64,000 bases of DNA, from NCBI GenBank assembly GCA_001804865.1, contig MHBK01000035.1, forward strand, positions 1 to 64,000, given 5' to 3'. Numbering within the stretch: position 1 is the stretch's first letter; each line of letters starts with the position of its first letter. The notes below the pieces were generated by a model, which saw nothing but the letters and a program-made list of their open reading frames with translations, was not told where the DNA came from and made no database searches. The translations under genes and the position numbers were made by a program. Positions 27,716-37,593 of this stretch are shown one piece after another. The DNA comes from Lentisphaerae bacterium GWF2_57_35. GTDB lineage: Bacteria; Verrucomicrobiota; Kiritimatiellia; CAIQIC01; GWF2-57-35.

Positions 27716-30537
27716 GGCGCGCCCTCCATGAAGGCCATGAACTCATCAACCTTTACGCACTCGGGAATTTTCGCGTGGAAAAGCGAGCCGTAGTCGTCGT
27801 AAATCATCCGGCCGGCGGGAGGCCAGTATCGGCGTTTTTGAATATCCCGGATCACGCCCTCGGCGCACGCGCGGACGGATTGCATCCATTCCGGCTCAAA
27901 GGGAGTCCAGAGCGTGATGCCGGTATCGCTGACGGCTTTGGGCAGATTGAAGTAACCGAACTCCACTTGATCCGGCGGCAAATCGGGACAGAAAATACCG
28001 TAGAGCGGCAATTGGAGATCCAACCAGCGCTTCTCCTTGTCGCCCACCAAGAGCCGGTTGTAGGTGCGCCCATCGTCGTCCGCGGGAGCGCCCCAGTGCT
28101 TGGCGCTGGGATGAGCGGCTTTATCGGAGGTCTTGTAATCGAGAATCCGCCAGGCGCCGGTTTCGACATGCCGGTCGATGCGATCGATCGTCCCCGTGAT
28201 TTTCATGCCGCACATCGAACCCTCGATCCGCCGTTCCTGATGGACGAGCTCCCACCCCTCCTCCACCAGCTCCGCCTGCACCTGCGCCGCGGCATACAAC
28301 CGCTGCCGTGCCGCTTCGACCTGGATGCGTACGGCCAGCGGCGGACGCGAGCCGTATCGGCCCTTCACCCAAGCGTCGAGTTGGACGTCGAGAAAGGCGC
28401 CCAGCTTCTCCGGTTCCCGGCAAACCTTCATATCGGCATCGCAGCCCATTTTTTCCAGGGCGTAATGCAGCATGGTGCCGAATTCCATGTCGTCCATTTC
28501 GACTTTCAGGTCCGACAAATCGCTCATGCCCAACACATGCTTGAGATAGAACCGGAAGGGACACATCAGGTAATCGTGAAACTGCGTCACCCGCAAACGT
28601 TTGACATCCGCCGGCGCCTGGTCCGGCGGACGGACGTCGAGCTTGAAGGAAATGGTGGGCGCATAATTTTCTTTCCGCTCCGGCGGATCGCTGAACAAGC
28701 GGCGCGCCCGGCGGGGCAGTTCGTCGTCGGAGCAATGAAACAGCAATCTCGAAGGCTTAAGCGGATCGCCCGAGGCGCTGGTTTTTCCGGCCAGCAGTAC
28801 AGTTCGTCCGTTCCGGCGCCGCGACTCGATCAACCCGGCGAGCAGGAATACATCGCGGGCATAGCGATCGTCGTCGTGGCGCAAGTTCAATTGCTTTTTC
28901 AACGAATTGGGCAGGAAGATATCGGAGGGGCGCGTATCCGGCACAATCCCCTCGTTCATGCCGGCAAGGATCATGAAGGGCGCATCGTTCCAAGCCAATT
29001 CAAGCCAGCCCTCCAAGTCGATATCGCCGGCAAACGGATCCGGATAGAAACGTTCGTCATGGAGACACCGGACCAACAAATGCAGGGCATGGGCCTTGCC
29101 CAGGCCCGACTCCTCGAGCTGGGCGGTTCCAAATTCCTTTAAGCGCCGGTTCAACGACATGGCCGCATCGATAAAATCTTTGTCCGCAGGTTGCAAAGGA
29201 TTCAGCCGCCGGTCTTCGTACAGTTGCTTCAGGATGGACGTGAGGGCCTCGCCGACCGGGTTGCGGTCGATATCGTCCAGCCAGATTTCCACGAGGCCAA
29301 AGGCTTTATCCAGCGCGACAAGGCGTTTCTCGGATTGCAGATGCCGCCGCATCGTTTCCCGCGAGGCGGGCAGGTACTGCTGTTGGAATACATCCAGCTC
29401 TTCGAGCAAAACCCGCGCGGAGGAGCGCGTTTGGGCGCACAAATACCGCAGGACATCGGGATGCCGCAGCAGGGACCGGAACGCGGCGTAGGATTCCTCC
29501 CGGTACCAGGAGGCCAGGGCTTCCACGAATTGCGCAATCGGATGATCGGAAAGGCTTTGACCGGCCGGATCGAAGGCCATCAGCCCCTGCTCCTCCAATT
29601 CCGCCTGAAGAAAGGGAACGAGCGCGGCATCGGGAACCCCGATGGCCGCATCGCCGGCCTTGAACCGGTCGGCGCCGTCCGCCAGACAGCGAAGAGCTGC
29701 CTTCGCCTGAGCTTCCGGGGCGCCGGCGAGGAGGATGTTTTTTTCTGGCTCGGGGATGTCGATCGGGGCGTGGCTCCAGTACTCCGTCAGCGGGCGCCCC
29801 CAGGCGTCAAAGGCATCGGCCAGCGAGGCGGGCGCATGCACAAGCACGACAATCGGCAACTGCTCGGCCAACGCGGACAAGCATCGCAAAGCCAAGGGAG
29901 CCGGGTCGGGAATGGCCGCCAGGACGACGCGGTCGACGCCTTCGGGCGCCGAGACGCACAACGAACGGCGGCGCATCGATTCGAACGAATCTTCCAGCCC
30001 CTGTTGTTTCAGCCGCTGAAGATAGAGCGTCTCCAAGTGGGCTAAATCCTTCCAGCGCGGGGCTTCGTTCAGTTCGGCGCTGTGCTTCTCCCATACGAGA
30101 TTCAGCGAAAGTTCCCCTTCCACCAGCTTGCCTCGCAGTTGCTGGAGCATGTCCGCCATACGCAAAGCCCAGGAAGAATCTTGTACGGCGACTGCGGCGG
30201 GAAACAATCCGGGATAGTCCTTCAAATCCGCCTTTTGCAGCACCTCGCACCAGGCCGCCAACTCGGCCATGGTTCCGGCCACGGACTCGGCCGCATCCTG
30301 CTCGGTCCTGATGAAATAGGCTGGAGTGACGATATGGGGCGAAAGCAAAGCCGTCGAATAGCGGGCGCAATATCGCGCGAGCGTCTCCCTCAGACGCCGC
30401 TCCGCCTTGCGCGTCGGCACGACGATCAGCAACCGCCCCAGATCCACGGGCCCCTTCGGCTCTTCCGGAATCAGTCGCCGCCGGATTTGTTCGGTGACCG
30501 GCTCGTCCCATCCCGTAAATATTCGTTCAGGCGTCAT
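27712..30537 (-). CDS. addB: AddB-like PD-(D/E)XK nuclease, partner of AddA
   Basis: The protein has 941 residues from ATG 30537. The frame is open further up, but that would overlap the neighbouring gene. The N-terminus has a helicase-like fold ('RLLIVVPTRKAERRLRETLA'). The C-terminus has 'LRVTQFHDYLMCPFRFYLKHVL' and a PD-(D/E)XK nuclease ('WRILDYKTSDKA'). This combination is typical of AddB/RexB-family subunits that scan for a recombination hotspot. I do not see a full set of iron-sulfur cysteines. The end overlaps addA as ATGA, so the two are translationally coupled. It starts 16 bp after the M42 peptidase gene and may share its transcript. Confidence 0.82.
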   Translation of the reverse strand: MTPERIFTGWDEPVTEQIRRRLIPEEPKGPVDLGRLLIVVPTRKAERRLRETLARYCARYSTALLSPHIVTPAYFIRTEQDAAESVAGTMAELAAWCEVLQKADLKDYPGLFPAAVAVQDSSWALRMADMLQQLRGKLVEGELSLNLVWEKHSAELNEAPRWKDLAHLETLYLQRLKQQGLEDSFESMRRRSLCVSAPEGVDRVVLAAIPDPAPLALRCLSALAEQLPIVVLVHAPASLADAFDAWGRPLTEYWSHAPIDIPEPEKNILLAGAPEAQAKAALRCLADGADRFKAGDAAIGVPDAALVPFLQAELEEQGLMAFDPAGQSLSDHPIAQFVEALASWYREESYAAFRSLLRHPDVLRYLCAQTRSSARVLLEELDVFQQQYLPASRETMRRHLQSEKRLVALDKAFGLVEIWLDDIDRNPVGEALTSILKQLYEDRRLNPLQPADKDFIDAAMSLNRRLKEFGTAQLEESGLGKAHALHLLVRCLHDERFYPDPFAGDIDLEGWLELAWNDAPFMILAGMNEGIVPDTRPSDIFLPNSLKKQLNLRHDDDRYARDVFLLAGLIESRRRNGRTVLLAGKTSASGDPLKPSRLLFHCSDDELPRRARRLFSDPPERKENYAPTISFKLDVRPPDQAPADVKRLRVTQFHDYLMCPFRFYLKHVLGMSDLSDLKVEMDDMEFGTMLHYALEKMGCDADMKVCREPEKLGAFLDVQLDAWVKGRYGSRPPLAVRIQVEAARQRLYAAAQVQAELVEEGWELVHQERRIEGSMCGMKITGTIDRIDRHVETGAWRILDYKTSDKAAHPSAKHWGAPADDDGRTYNRLLVGDKEKRWLDLQLPLYGIFCPDLPPDQVEFGYFNLPKAVSDTGITLWTPFEPEWMQSVRACAEGVIRDIQKRRYWPPAGRMIYDDYGSLFHAKIPECVKVDEFMAFMEGAP

Positions 30538-30553
30538 ACCCCGCCGGTTATGT

Positions 30554-31621
30554 TTAAAAAGGCGTGAAGTCCGCGTCCGGCTTGATGCGAACCACGGTCT
30601 CGGCAATTAATTGGGCGCACGCTTCCAGATCCCCCAGGCTCACCAGCTCGCAGGAACTGTGCATGTAGCGATTGGGAACGCTGACCAGCGCCGTGACCAC
30701 GCCCGCGCGGGTCAACTGGATGGCGTTGGCGTCCGTTCCCGTACCCTGGGGTTCGGCAACGACCTGGAAAGGAATCTTGGACTTCTCGGCCGTGTCCGTC
30801 AGCAGATCGAAAAGATGTTTATTGATGTTGGCGCCGCGCGTAATCACGGGGCCCTTGCCCACCTTGACGCGTCCTTCGCGCTTCACCACTTCGCCCATCG
30901 TCGGGTAATCGGTGGCAAAGGTGACGTCCACCGCAATGCCCACCATCGGATCGATTCCAAAAGCCGATGTCTTCGCGCCGCGCAAGCCGATCTCCTCCTG
31001 GACCGTGGCCACGGCATGGACTTCCACCTTGGGCTTCATCTTGGACAACAGGCGCGCCGCCTCCAACACCACAAAGGCGCCGGCGCGATTGTCGAACCCC
31101 CGGGCCACGACAAAATCCTGCTGCAGCATGACCAAGCCATGATCCAATACCAGCGGATCGCCAATGGCGACCAGCTTTTCGGCTTCCTTGCGGTTGGCCG
31201 CGCCGATGTCCACCCACAGCTCCGTCAAGGGGACCACTTTGTTGCGGGCTTCTTCCTTCAACAGGTGAATCGGGCACTTGCCTATAACGCCGGGCACATG
31301 GCCTTTCTTGCCGCGAATGACCACCCGGTGCCCCTGCGGAATTTGAGGGTCCCAGCCCCCCACCGGAACGATCCAGAGAAAACCCTCTTCATCGATGTGG
31401 GAAATCAAAAAACCGATTTCGTCATAATGCCCGGCCAGCATGACGCGCGGCCCGACGCCCTGATGGACGATGGCATCGGTGTTGCCGTGACAATCGCGCG
31501 ACACTTCATCGGCAAATTCCCGGGCCTCAGCCTGCCAGACGGCGGCCGCTTCGTCTTCATAGCCGGACGGACTTATGCTTTCCACCAACTTGCGTAAAAA
31601 CTCAAGTGAACTTTTTTTCAT
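30554..31621 (-). CDS. M42 family metallo-aminopeptidase
   Basis: The protein has 355 residues. It has the M42 (TET-type) signature residues: His and Asp in 'MLAGHYDEIGFLI', the bridging Asp in 'ARGFDNRAGAF', the catalytic Glu pair in 'TVQEEIGLRGA', an Asp in 'AVDVTFATD' and the last His in 'NRYMHSSCE'. Members form large cytosolic dodecamers that trim peptides after proteasome or protease action. Some relatives are annotated as endoglucanases, but the motifs favour peptidase. It lies upstream of addB on the same strand. Confidence 0.92.
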   Translation of the reverse strand: MKKSSLEFLRKLVESISPSGYEDEAAAVWQAEAREFADEVSRDCHGNTDAIVHQGVGPRVMLAGHYDEIGFLISHIDEEGFLWIVPVGGWDPQIPQGHRVVIRGKKGHVPGVIGKCPIHLLKEEARNKVVPLTELWVDIGAANRKEAEKLVAIGDPLVLDHGLVMLQQDFVVARGFDNRAGAFVVLEAARLLSKMKPKVEVHAVATVQEEIGLRGAKTSAFGIDPMVGIAVDVTFATDYPTMGEVVKREGRVKVGKGPVITRGANINKHLFDLLTDTAEKSKIPFQVVAEPQGTGTDANAIQLTRAGVVTALVSVPNRYMHSSCELVSLGDLEACAQLIAETVVRIKPDADFTPF

Positions 31622-31665
31622 AATTCAATAAATGCTCCTCGCGCTTGTCCAACGAGCTCCCCAGT

Positions 31666-32673
31666 TTACGGCCCCGCTACTTGGGCCTTCTTCACGGTGT
31701 TGACATAATCTAGCACGCCTTTGGCGATGCCGCGGGCAATCGATTGCCGATAGGCCGATGTCGAGATCTTTTGCTCTTCGTACTTATTCGACAAAAAGCC
31801 CCCCTCCACCAATACCGCGGGGCACGGGGAATTCTTCACGACCATGAAGCGCGCCCGGCGCAAGCCCCGGTCGTCCGCTCCAGTGCTTTGCACCAGGGCC
31901 TTTTGCACATAGTAACCCAACAGGTCGCTGGAATGATCGAATCGATTGGCCGAGAACGACTCGGCCTTCGTCCGCGATCCCGCCGGCGACGAGGTGGAAG
32001 GGTATCCCGAAAGGGACGCCACATAGGTTTCAACCCCGCGGGGCTTCGATGTGGTCGCCGCATTCAAATGAATGCTCACGAAAATATCGGCGCCCCACTG
32101 GGTTGCCTTGTAACTGCGGTCGGCCAATTCGATGAACCGATCCGTATCTCTTGTCATATACACTCGAAGGCCCTCGTTCACGAGGATGGCGCGCACGCTC
32201 TTGGCAATGTCCAGCACAGCGCGCTTTTCCTCAACGCCAGCACGGCCCTTGGCCCCCCGATCCAGTCCGCCATGACCCGGATCGATCACCACGGTTCGAT
32301 AGCGGCGCGCTCCAAGATACGCATGGGGACGGAGGATCGGATCAACCACTTTACGGACATCGGTTTCCGTAATGGACCAGCGTCCTCTCGCACTCACCAC
32401 CGGCGCATTCAACCAAACGTTCACGCCATTGATCGAGCATTGCCGGCTTTGCGTCTCAAATTCCAATATATTCCATTTACTGCGTAAATACACAAAACGT
32501 CCGGGCGGAACGCTCAGGGAAAGACCGTAAAACGCGGCCACATCCTTAAGCGAGACATAGCGATCCGAACCGACGGCCACCGACTTCAAATCGGTGATGG
32601 CAGCGGCCTGGCCATCCAGGCAGGTCATGGAGGACAAGACGAGGAAGAAACATCCCAACAACCATCTCTTCAA
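31666..32673 (-). CDS. N-acetylmuramoyl-L-alanine amidase (Amidase_3)
   Basis: The protein has 335 residues with a signal peptide (MKRWLLGCFFLVLSS, cleavage after GQAAA), so it acts in the periplasm. Residues about 30-120 resemble a copper-amine-oxidase-N-like or AMIN-like binding domain. The catalytic Amidase_3 domain follows, with zinc ligands His in 'VIDPGHGGLDRGA', Glu in 'GVEEKRAVL' and His in 'SIHLNA', and the catalytic Glu in 'VLVEGGFLSN'. It cleaves the amide bond between MurNAc and the stem peptide, usually in cell separation. No regulator such as EnvC is adjacent. Confidence 0.95.
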   Translation of the reverse strand: MKRWLLGCFFLVLSSMTCLDGQAAAITDLKSVAVGSDRYVSLKDVAAFYGLSLSVPPGRFVYLRSKWNILEFETQSRQCSINGVNVWLNAPVVSARGRWSITETDVRKVVDPILRPHAYLGARRYRTVVIDPGHGGLDRGAKGRAGVEEKRAVLDIAKSVRAILVNEGLRVYMTRDTDRFIELADRSYKATQWGADIFVSIHLNAATTSKPRGVETYVASLSGYPSTSSPAGSRTKAESFSANRFDHSSDLLGYYVQKALVQSTGADDRGLRRARFMVVKNSPCPAVLVEGGFLSNKYEEQKISTSAYRQSIARGIAKGVLDYVNTVKKAQVAGP

Positions 32674-32816
32674 CAGAAACTCCAGTGTTAATGGTTATCC
32701 GAAACCCGGCTGTAGTATGTAAGGAGGTCTTGAGTGTGACGAGAACTTTTCAACCCGTCGCAAAGAATTTTCGGCCGCCGAAGGGCCCTTTCCAACAGGC
32801 ACGAGAAGATTAAGAG

Positions 32817-32955
32817 GGGTGAATCTTGACACGGCCACTCCTCAACGTCTGGCACTGGAAAGAAACCACCGGCTTACGCCGGCGGCTACGTAGCCGCGTC
32901 CGTAAGGACGTGGATTCTTATTCATATGCGCGGAGGCCGTGTCAAGATGCACCCG
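32817..32955. mobile_element. 139-bp miniature inverted-repeat element with target duplication, copy 1
   Basis: The left end GGGTGAATCTTGACACGGCC (32817-32836) and the reverse complement of the right end (32935-32955, CGGGTGCATCTTGACACGGCC) agree apart from the outermost base and one mismatch. The element is flanked on both sides by ATTAAGAG (32809-32816 and 32956-32963), an 8-bp target-site duplication. Inside are short hairpins (CGTCC-gtaa-GGACG, GGCTACGTAGCC). There is no coding capacity, so it must be moved in trans. It fills most of the 312-bp gap between the amidase and pcnB. Confidence 0.85.
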
Positions 32956-32985
32956 ATTAAGAGTAGGAGGCGTGGAGGCGCTTCC

Positions 32986-34209
32986 TCACTCGCTATTTCC
33001 CGCCGATCCACCCTTCAGCTGAGCGGTCCACCACTCCACCAATTCCTTGTTGCGTCCCTTGAGCCCGGCAGAAAACTTGAAATAGACAAACGCATGCTCG
33101 AAGGACGGCCGCGCAGAAAGCCGCTTCGGCTTGGCGCCCGTGGTCCGGGCGAAAAGAGGCTGCATGGCCATGATGCGTATGGTCTCGTGCGCGATTTTTT
33201 TCGGGATTTGCACCCGACTCTCGTGATTAAGCATGTGATTAAGCACCGCTTGAACCAGGGCCTCGGCGGGCCGATAGCCTTGCTTGATCATTTCTTCGGC
33301 CAGGGATTCGTGATACTCGCCGAAGATCAAGGCCCACAACAAGGGTTCGTCCGGCCGCAGGCCGGCTTTCTTCCAGATGTCCACCTGGCGCAAGGCCTTG
33401 AAAAACCAGGTCTGGCGGCTCTCGTTGCCGGGCTCTTTCATCCAGGAGGCCATTTCCGGGAACATGACGGCAAACATATCGTATTCGAGCATCGCCCGAG
33501 CCACTTTCTCCGCCTGGCCGCAGAAGGCCAGCTTGAGAAACTCGTCGTAGAGCCGTTCACGGGACGCCAGGGCCACTTTGTCGCGCAGCTCCAGCATGGC
33601 CTTTCGCGCGCTTTCCTCGATCGTCAGGCCGCATGAGCAGGCAAAACGGATCGCGCGGATCATCCGCACCGGGTCCTCCGCAAATCGCACCGCCGGATCG
33701 CCGATCACCCGCAACAGGCGCGCATCGAGATCCTTCAGGCCGTCGACGTAATCGATGACCGAATAATCGGCGATGTTGTAAAAAAGCGCATTGACCGTGA
33801 AATCCCGCCGCCAGGCATCTTCTTCCGGAGTGCCAAAAACGTTGTCGCGCAGGATCAACCCGTCGCGTTGCTTGAAGTGCGGCCCCTGCTCTCCGGTTTC
33901 CGCCGTCAGCCGCGCCCGGAATGTGGAGACCTCAATGATGGTGTTATGGAAGAAAACGTGAGCCAGTCGAAAGCGCCGTCCAATCAGGCGGCAATTTCGA
34001 AACAGCCCTTTGACTTGATTCGGATGCGCATCGGTCGCCACATCGAAATCCTTGGGCGTGCGACCCAATAAAAGGTCGCGCACGCTGCCGCCCGCCAGAT
34101 AGGCGTGAAATCCGGTTTCTTTGAGCCGGTATAGAACCTTAAGAGCTTCCGGTGCGATATTTTTCCGGCTTACCGTATGTTTTGAGCGATCAATAATTAC
34201 AGGACACAT
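32986..34209 (-). CDS. pcnB: Poly(A) polymerase / tRNA nucleotidyltransferase family (PcnB type)
   Basis: The protein has 407 residues. The class II nucleotidyltransferase head has 'AYLAGGSVRDLLLGRTPKDFDVAT' with the two catalytic aspartates (DFD), then 'EEDAWRRDFTVNALFY' and 'RFAEDPVRMIRAIRFA'. The C-terminus is basic ('TGAKPKRLSARPSF'). These basic arginine- and lysine-rich tails and the length suit PcnB poly(A) polymerase better than a CCA-adding enzyme. The encoded CCA on the nearby tRNA also means a CCA enzyme would serve repair only. It starts 17 bp after the secA stop. Confidence 0.88.
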   Translation of the reverse strand: MCPVIIDRSKHTVSRKNIAPEALKVLYRLKETGFHAYLAGGSVRDLLLGRTPKDFDVATDAHPNQVKGLFRNCRLIGRRFRLAHVFFHNTIIEVSTFRARLTAETGEQGPHFKQRDGLILRDNVFGTPEEDAWRRDFTVNALFYNIADYSVIDYVDGLKDLDARLLRVIGDPAVRFAEDPVRMIRAIRFACSCGLTIEESARKAMLELRDKVALASRERLYDEFLKLAFCGQAEKVARAMLEYDMFAVMFPEMASWMKEPGNESRQTWFFKALRQVDIWKKAGLRPDEPLLWALIFGEYHESLAEEMIKQGYRPAEALVQAVLNHMLNHESRVQIPKKIAHETIRIMAMQPLFARTTGAKPKRLSARPSFEHAFVYFKFSAGLKGRNKELVEWWTAQLKGGSAGNSE

Positions 34210-34226
34210 GGATCATTACACTCGAA

Positions 34227-37200
34227 CTATAAACCCGCCCCACAGCACTTCTTGTATTTTTTCCCGCTGCCGCAGGGACAGGGATCGTTGCGGCCGACCT
34301 TGGCGTCATCGCGCTTGAAGGGCGTTGCTTTGGAATTGAGCGCTGCCTGCATGGCCGCCTCGGCGCCGGCCTGGGCGCGCGAAGGCGCAGCGGCGGCGGG
34401 CTCGGGCGTGGCCGTGGAGCGATGTCCCAGGGCGGAGACCTCGTCATGCACGTACATCTGCGGCAGATGCGCTAAAAAGTTTCGGAACGCTTCCGGCGAG
34501 GTGGTGGACCGGAACATCCGTTGCGCCACTTCCGCCTTGATGCGGTCCATCAGGTCCGAAAACATCGAATAGGCTTCGTGCTTGTATTCCACCAGCGGAT
34601 CGCGCTGGCCGTACGCCCGCAAGCCCACGCCCTGGCGCAAAGTATCCATGTTGCGCAGATACTCCTGCCACTGCGAATCGACGGCTTGCAGAATGATGTA
34701 CCGCTCCATGGCATTCAACGTGTCGGGATTTTCGATGCGAACCTTCAGTTCGTAGGCCTTTTTGACCCGTTCGACGATCCGCGCGGCGACTTGGGACTTC
34801 AAATCCTCGCCTTTTTTGGCCACGACCGCCAGATCCTTGCCTTTGATGCCCACCGGGAACGTGGAGTTGGCCCAAACGATCAAATCCGTCAGGTTCTCCT
34901 CGCTGGAGCCGGCCAGCTCGTCGGTCTTTGTTTGGATCACATCCTCCACCACGCTGTAAAGATGTTCCCGCACGTGGGCGGAGCCGACGACTTCGCTGCG
35001 GAAGCCGTAAATGATCTCGCGCTGCTTGTTCATCACGTCGTCGTATTCCAGCGTGCGTTTCCGGATGGAGAAATTCTGCTGCTCCACGCGGCGCTGCGCT
35101 GTTTCGATCGAGCGATTGAGCCAGGGATGCTCCAGTACTTCGCCTTCCTGAATGCCCAGCTTTTCCATGATGCCCGCAATGCGGTCCGAACCGAACAGCC
35201 GCATCAGATCGTCTTCCAGCGAAACGTAAAATCGCGACGACCCCGGATCGCCCTGACGTGCGCAACGGCCCCGCAATTGCCGGTCGATACGCCGGGATTC
35301 GTGCCGTTCGGACCCGATCACGTGCAAACCGCAGGGTTTTTCCAGCAACAGATTGCGCAAGGTTTTTCCGTTCACCTTGTCTTCCAACCGGGTCTTCGAC
35401 TTGACCATGTCGCGCTCGATGTACACGACGCCCTCGCCCAGCTTGATGTCCGTACCGCGACCCGCCATGTTCGTGGCAATGGTCACCGCGCCGGCCTGGC
35501 CGGCCAGCGAAACGATCTCGGCTTCGCGTTGATGGTTCTTCGCGTTTAAAACGTTGTGGGGAATGTTCAACCGCCGCAACATGCGGCTGAGCAACTCGGA
35601 GGTTTCCACGGAAATTGTACCGACCAACACGGGCTGCTTCCGTACGTAGCAATCCGAGATCTCCTGGGCAATCGCGTTGAACTTTTCGCGCTGCGTCTTA
35701 TAGATCATGTCGTTGTTGTCGACCCGCCGCACCGGCCGGTTGGTCGGAATCACGACCACGTCGAGTTTATAAATTTCGTGGAACTCGTCGGCTTCGGTCT
35801 CCGCCGTACCGGTCATGCCGGCCAGTTTTTCGTACATGCGGAAGTAATTCTGAATCGTAATGGTCGCCAGGGTTTGCGTCTCGCGTTCGATTTCGACGCC
35901 TTCCTTGGCTTCCACGGCTTGATGCAGACCGTCGCTCCAGCGGCGGCCCGGCATGAGGCGGCCGGTGAATTCGTCGACGATGATCACCTGGTTGTTTTGC
36001 ACGACGTATTCCACGTCTTTTTCGTAAACGCAGTACGCCCGGATGAGTTGATCGACGGCATGAATGCGCTCGCTGCGGTCGGCAAACTGATTCTGAAGGG
36101 CCTGCCGTTTCTCGAACTTCTGCTCCTCGGTCAACGATTCGTCGCCGTCGAGTTCGGCCAGTTGCGAAACCAGATCCGGCATGACGTAATATTCCGGCTC
36201 GTTCGGGTTCAGCGTTTCGCAGCCTTTTTCGGTCAGGCTGGCGTCATTGCCTTTTTCGTCGATCGTAAAATAAAGCTCTTGCCGAAGCTCGCGGGCCTCT
36301 TCCTTGCGCATATCGGTCAGCATGGAGCCGTCGATTTTCTCCAGCAACCGGCGAATCTTGGGTTCCTCCAGCATGTGCAGGAACTGCTTGTTTTTCGGCA
36401 TGCCGTGATGCACTTGGTAAAGCTTGAGTTGGGCCTCGGACTCCTTGCCTTCTTCGATGAGCTTTCCGGCTTCCTGAACCAGCTTGGCGCACAAATCCCG
36501 CTGACGGCGCACCAACCGGTCGACCGCCGGCTTAACCTCGTGATATTGGTGCGTGGAATACGGCGCCGGGCCCGAGATGATCAGCGGCGTCCGCGCTTCG
36601 TCGACCAGGATGCTGTCCACTTCGTCGATGATCGCATAGAAATAGCCGCGCTGCACCTGCTCCTCGGGGCGATGCGCCATGCCCTTGTCGCGCAGGTAAT
36701 CGAACCCGAATTCGCTGTTGGTGCCGTAGGTGATGTCCTTGGCGTATTCCGCGCGGCGCTGCTCCGGATCCATGTCGTTCTGGATGCAGCCCACCGTCAG
36801 GCCCAGATACTTGTAAACCGTCCCCATCCATTCGGAGTCGCGCTTGGCCAGATAGTCGTTCACCGTCACGACATTGACGTTCTTTCCGGTCAAAGCGTTA
36901 AGATAGACCGGCAGGGTCGCGACCAGCGTTTTCCCTTCGCCGGTGGCCATTTCCGCGATTTTGCCCTGATGCAGCGCCAACCCGCCGATAAGCTGCGTGT
37001 CGAACGGCACCATGTCCCACGTCAGCGGATGTCCGCATACGTTGGCGGTTGTCCCCACCAGTCTTCGGCAGGCGTTCTTCACCACGGCAAAGGCCTCGCA
37101 GAGCAGATCGTCCACCGTCTGGCCCTGCGTCAAACGATGCTTGAATTCCAGCGTTTTCGCCTTCAGCGCGTCGTCCGTCAGCTTCTGACACTCCACTTCC

Positions 37201-37289
37201 AAGACATTGATTTGGTCGACCAGAGGGCGGAGCTTCTTGAGATCCCTCTCGTTTTTGGTCCCGACGATTTTTTTTAGAAACCACTGCAT
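34227..37289 (-). CDS. secA: Preprotein translocase ATPase SecA
   Basis: The protein has 1020 residues. It drives export through SecYEG. Visible motifs: '[23 protein letters not shown]' (Walker A, about 85-107), DEVDS-type Walker B '[16 protein letters not shown]', '[24 protein letters not shown]', '[13 protein letters not shown]', '[13 protein letters not shown]' and '[28 protein letters not shown]'. The C-terminus ends with the zinc-binding SEC-C tail '[15 protein letters not shown]'. I prefer ATG 37289 with GGGTG upstream over the in-frame GTG nine bases earlier. It matches the substantial exported proteome in this window. Confidence 0.97.
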   Translation of the reverse strand: MQWFLKKIVGTKNERDLKKLRPLVDQINVLEVECQKLTDDALKAKTLEFKHRLTQGQTVDDLLCEAFAVVKNACRRLVGTTANVCGHPLTWDMVPFDTQLIGGLALHQGKIAEMATGEGKTLVATLPVYLNALTGKNVNVVTVNDYLAKRDSEWMGTVYKYLGLTVGCIQNDMDPEQRRAEYAKDITYGTNSEFGFDYLRDKGMAHRPEEQVQRGYFYAIIDEVDSILVDEARTPLIISGPAPYSTHQYHEVKPAVDRLVRRQRDLCAKLVQEAGKLIEEGKESEAQLKLYQVHHGMPKNKQFLHMLEEPKIRRLLEKIDGSMLTDMRKEEARELRQELYFTIDEKGNDASLTEKGCETLNPNEPEYYVMPDLVSQLAELDGDESLTEEQKFEKRQALQNQFADRSERIHAVDQLIRAYCVYEKDVEYVVQNNQVIIVDEFTGRLMPGRRWSDGLHQAVEAKEGVEIERETQTLATITIQNYFRMYEKLAGMTGTAETEADEFHEIYKLDVVVIPTNRPVRRVDNNDMIYKTQREKFNAIAQEISDCYVRKQPVLVGTISVETSELLSRMLRRLNIPHNVLNAKNHQREAEIVSLAGQAGAVTIATNMAGRGTDIKLGEGVVYIERDMVKSKTRLEDKVNGKTLRNLLLEKPCGLHVIGSERHESRRIDRQLRGRCARQGDPGSSRFYVSLEDDLMRLFGSDRIAGIMEKLGIQEGEVLEHPWLNRSIETAQRRVEQQNFSIRKRTLEYDDVMNKQREIIYGFRSEVVGSAHVREHLYSVVEDVIQTKTDELAGSSEENLTDLIVWANSTFPVGIKGKDLAVVAKKGEDLKSQVAARIVERVKKAYELKVRIENPDTLNAMERYIILQAVDSQWQEYLRNMDTLRQGVGLRAYGQRDPLVEYKHEAYSMFSDLMDRIKAEVAQRMFRSTTSPEAFRNFLAHLPQMYVHDEVSALGHRSTATPEPAAAAPSRAQAGAEAAMQAALNSKATPFKRDDAKVGRNDPCPCGSGKKYKKCCGAGL

Positions 37290-37386
37290 TCGTTTCACCC
37301 AATATAAGATTTATCGCTTTAAGAATTCATGAGAGTACGTCGGCCTCCGATTTTTTGCAAGCCAGTGTAATGGGTCATATTGAAGC

Positions 37387-37472
37387 CGGGTGCATCCCGA
37401 CACGGCCGCAGAAACACGTACCTGGGGATAAACTGGCCAGTGACGGCTGGAGGCGGGGCCACATGGCCCCGC
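37387..37472. mobile_element. Solo left end of the 139-bp element plus an 8-bp-stem hairpin
   Basis: The sequence CGGGTGCATCCCGACACGGC (extending to 37409) matches the terminal inverted repeats of the elements at 32817 and 60378. I find no matching right end within the next 200 bp, so this copy is truncated. At 37453-37472 a perfect hairpin (GCGGGGCC-acat-GGCCCCGC) follows. This and nothing coding occupies the 304-bp gap between secA and the decarboxylase gene. Confidence 0.7.
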
Positions 37473-37593
37473 TGCCGGGGCGAGGTCGCCTGTCGTTTAT
37501 ACATAAATCCTATCGCCAGGAGTCGCTCCCCAATTGTATTCTACGCAGCATTCCAGCCAAGCTTGATGTAACGCCTACTATAACAGGAGAGCC

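Noticed and set aside
25370..29142. Plus-strand open frames of about 500 and 455 codons
   Set aside because: They mirror addA and addB and show no domain or start signal.
32674..32816. Small plus-strand gene upstream of pcnB
   Set aside because: The frames there run into the inverted-repeat element and the antisense of pcnB, with no ribosome site.
35556..37277. Plus-strand open frame of 573 codons
   Set aside because: It is antisense to secA, whose motifs are complete. The frame has no recognisable domains.
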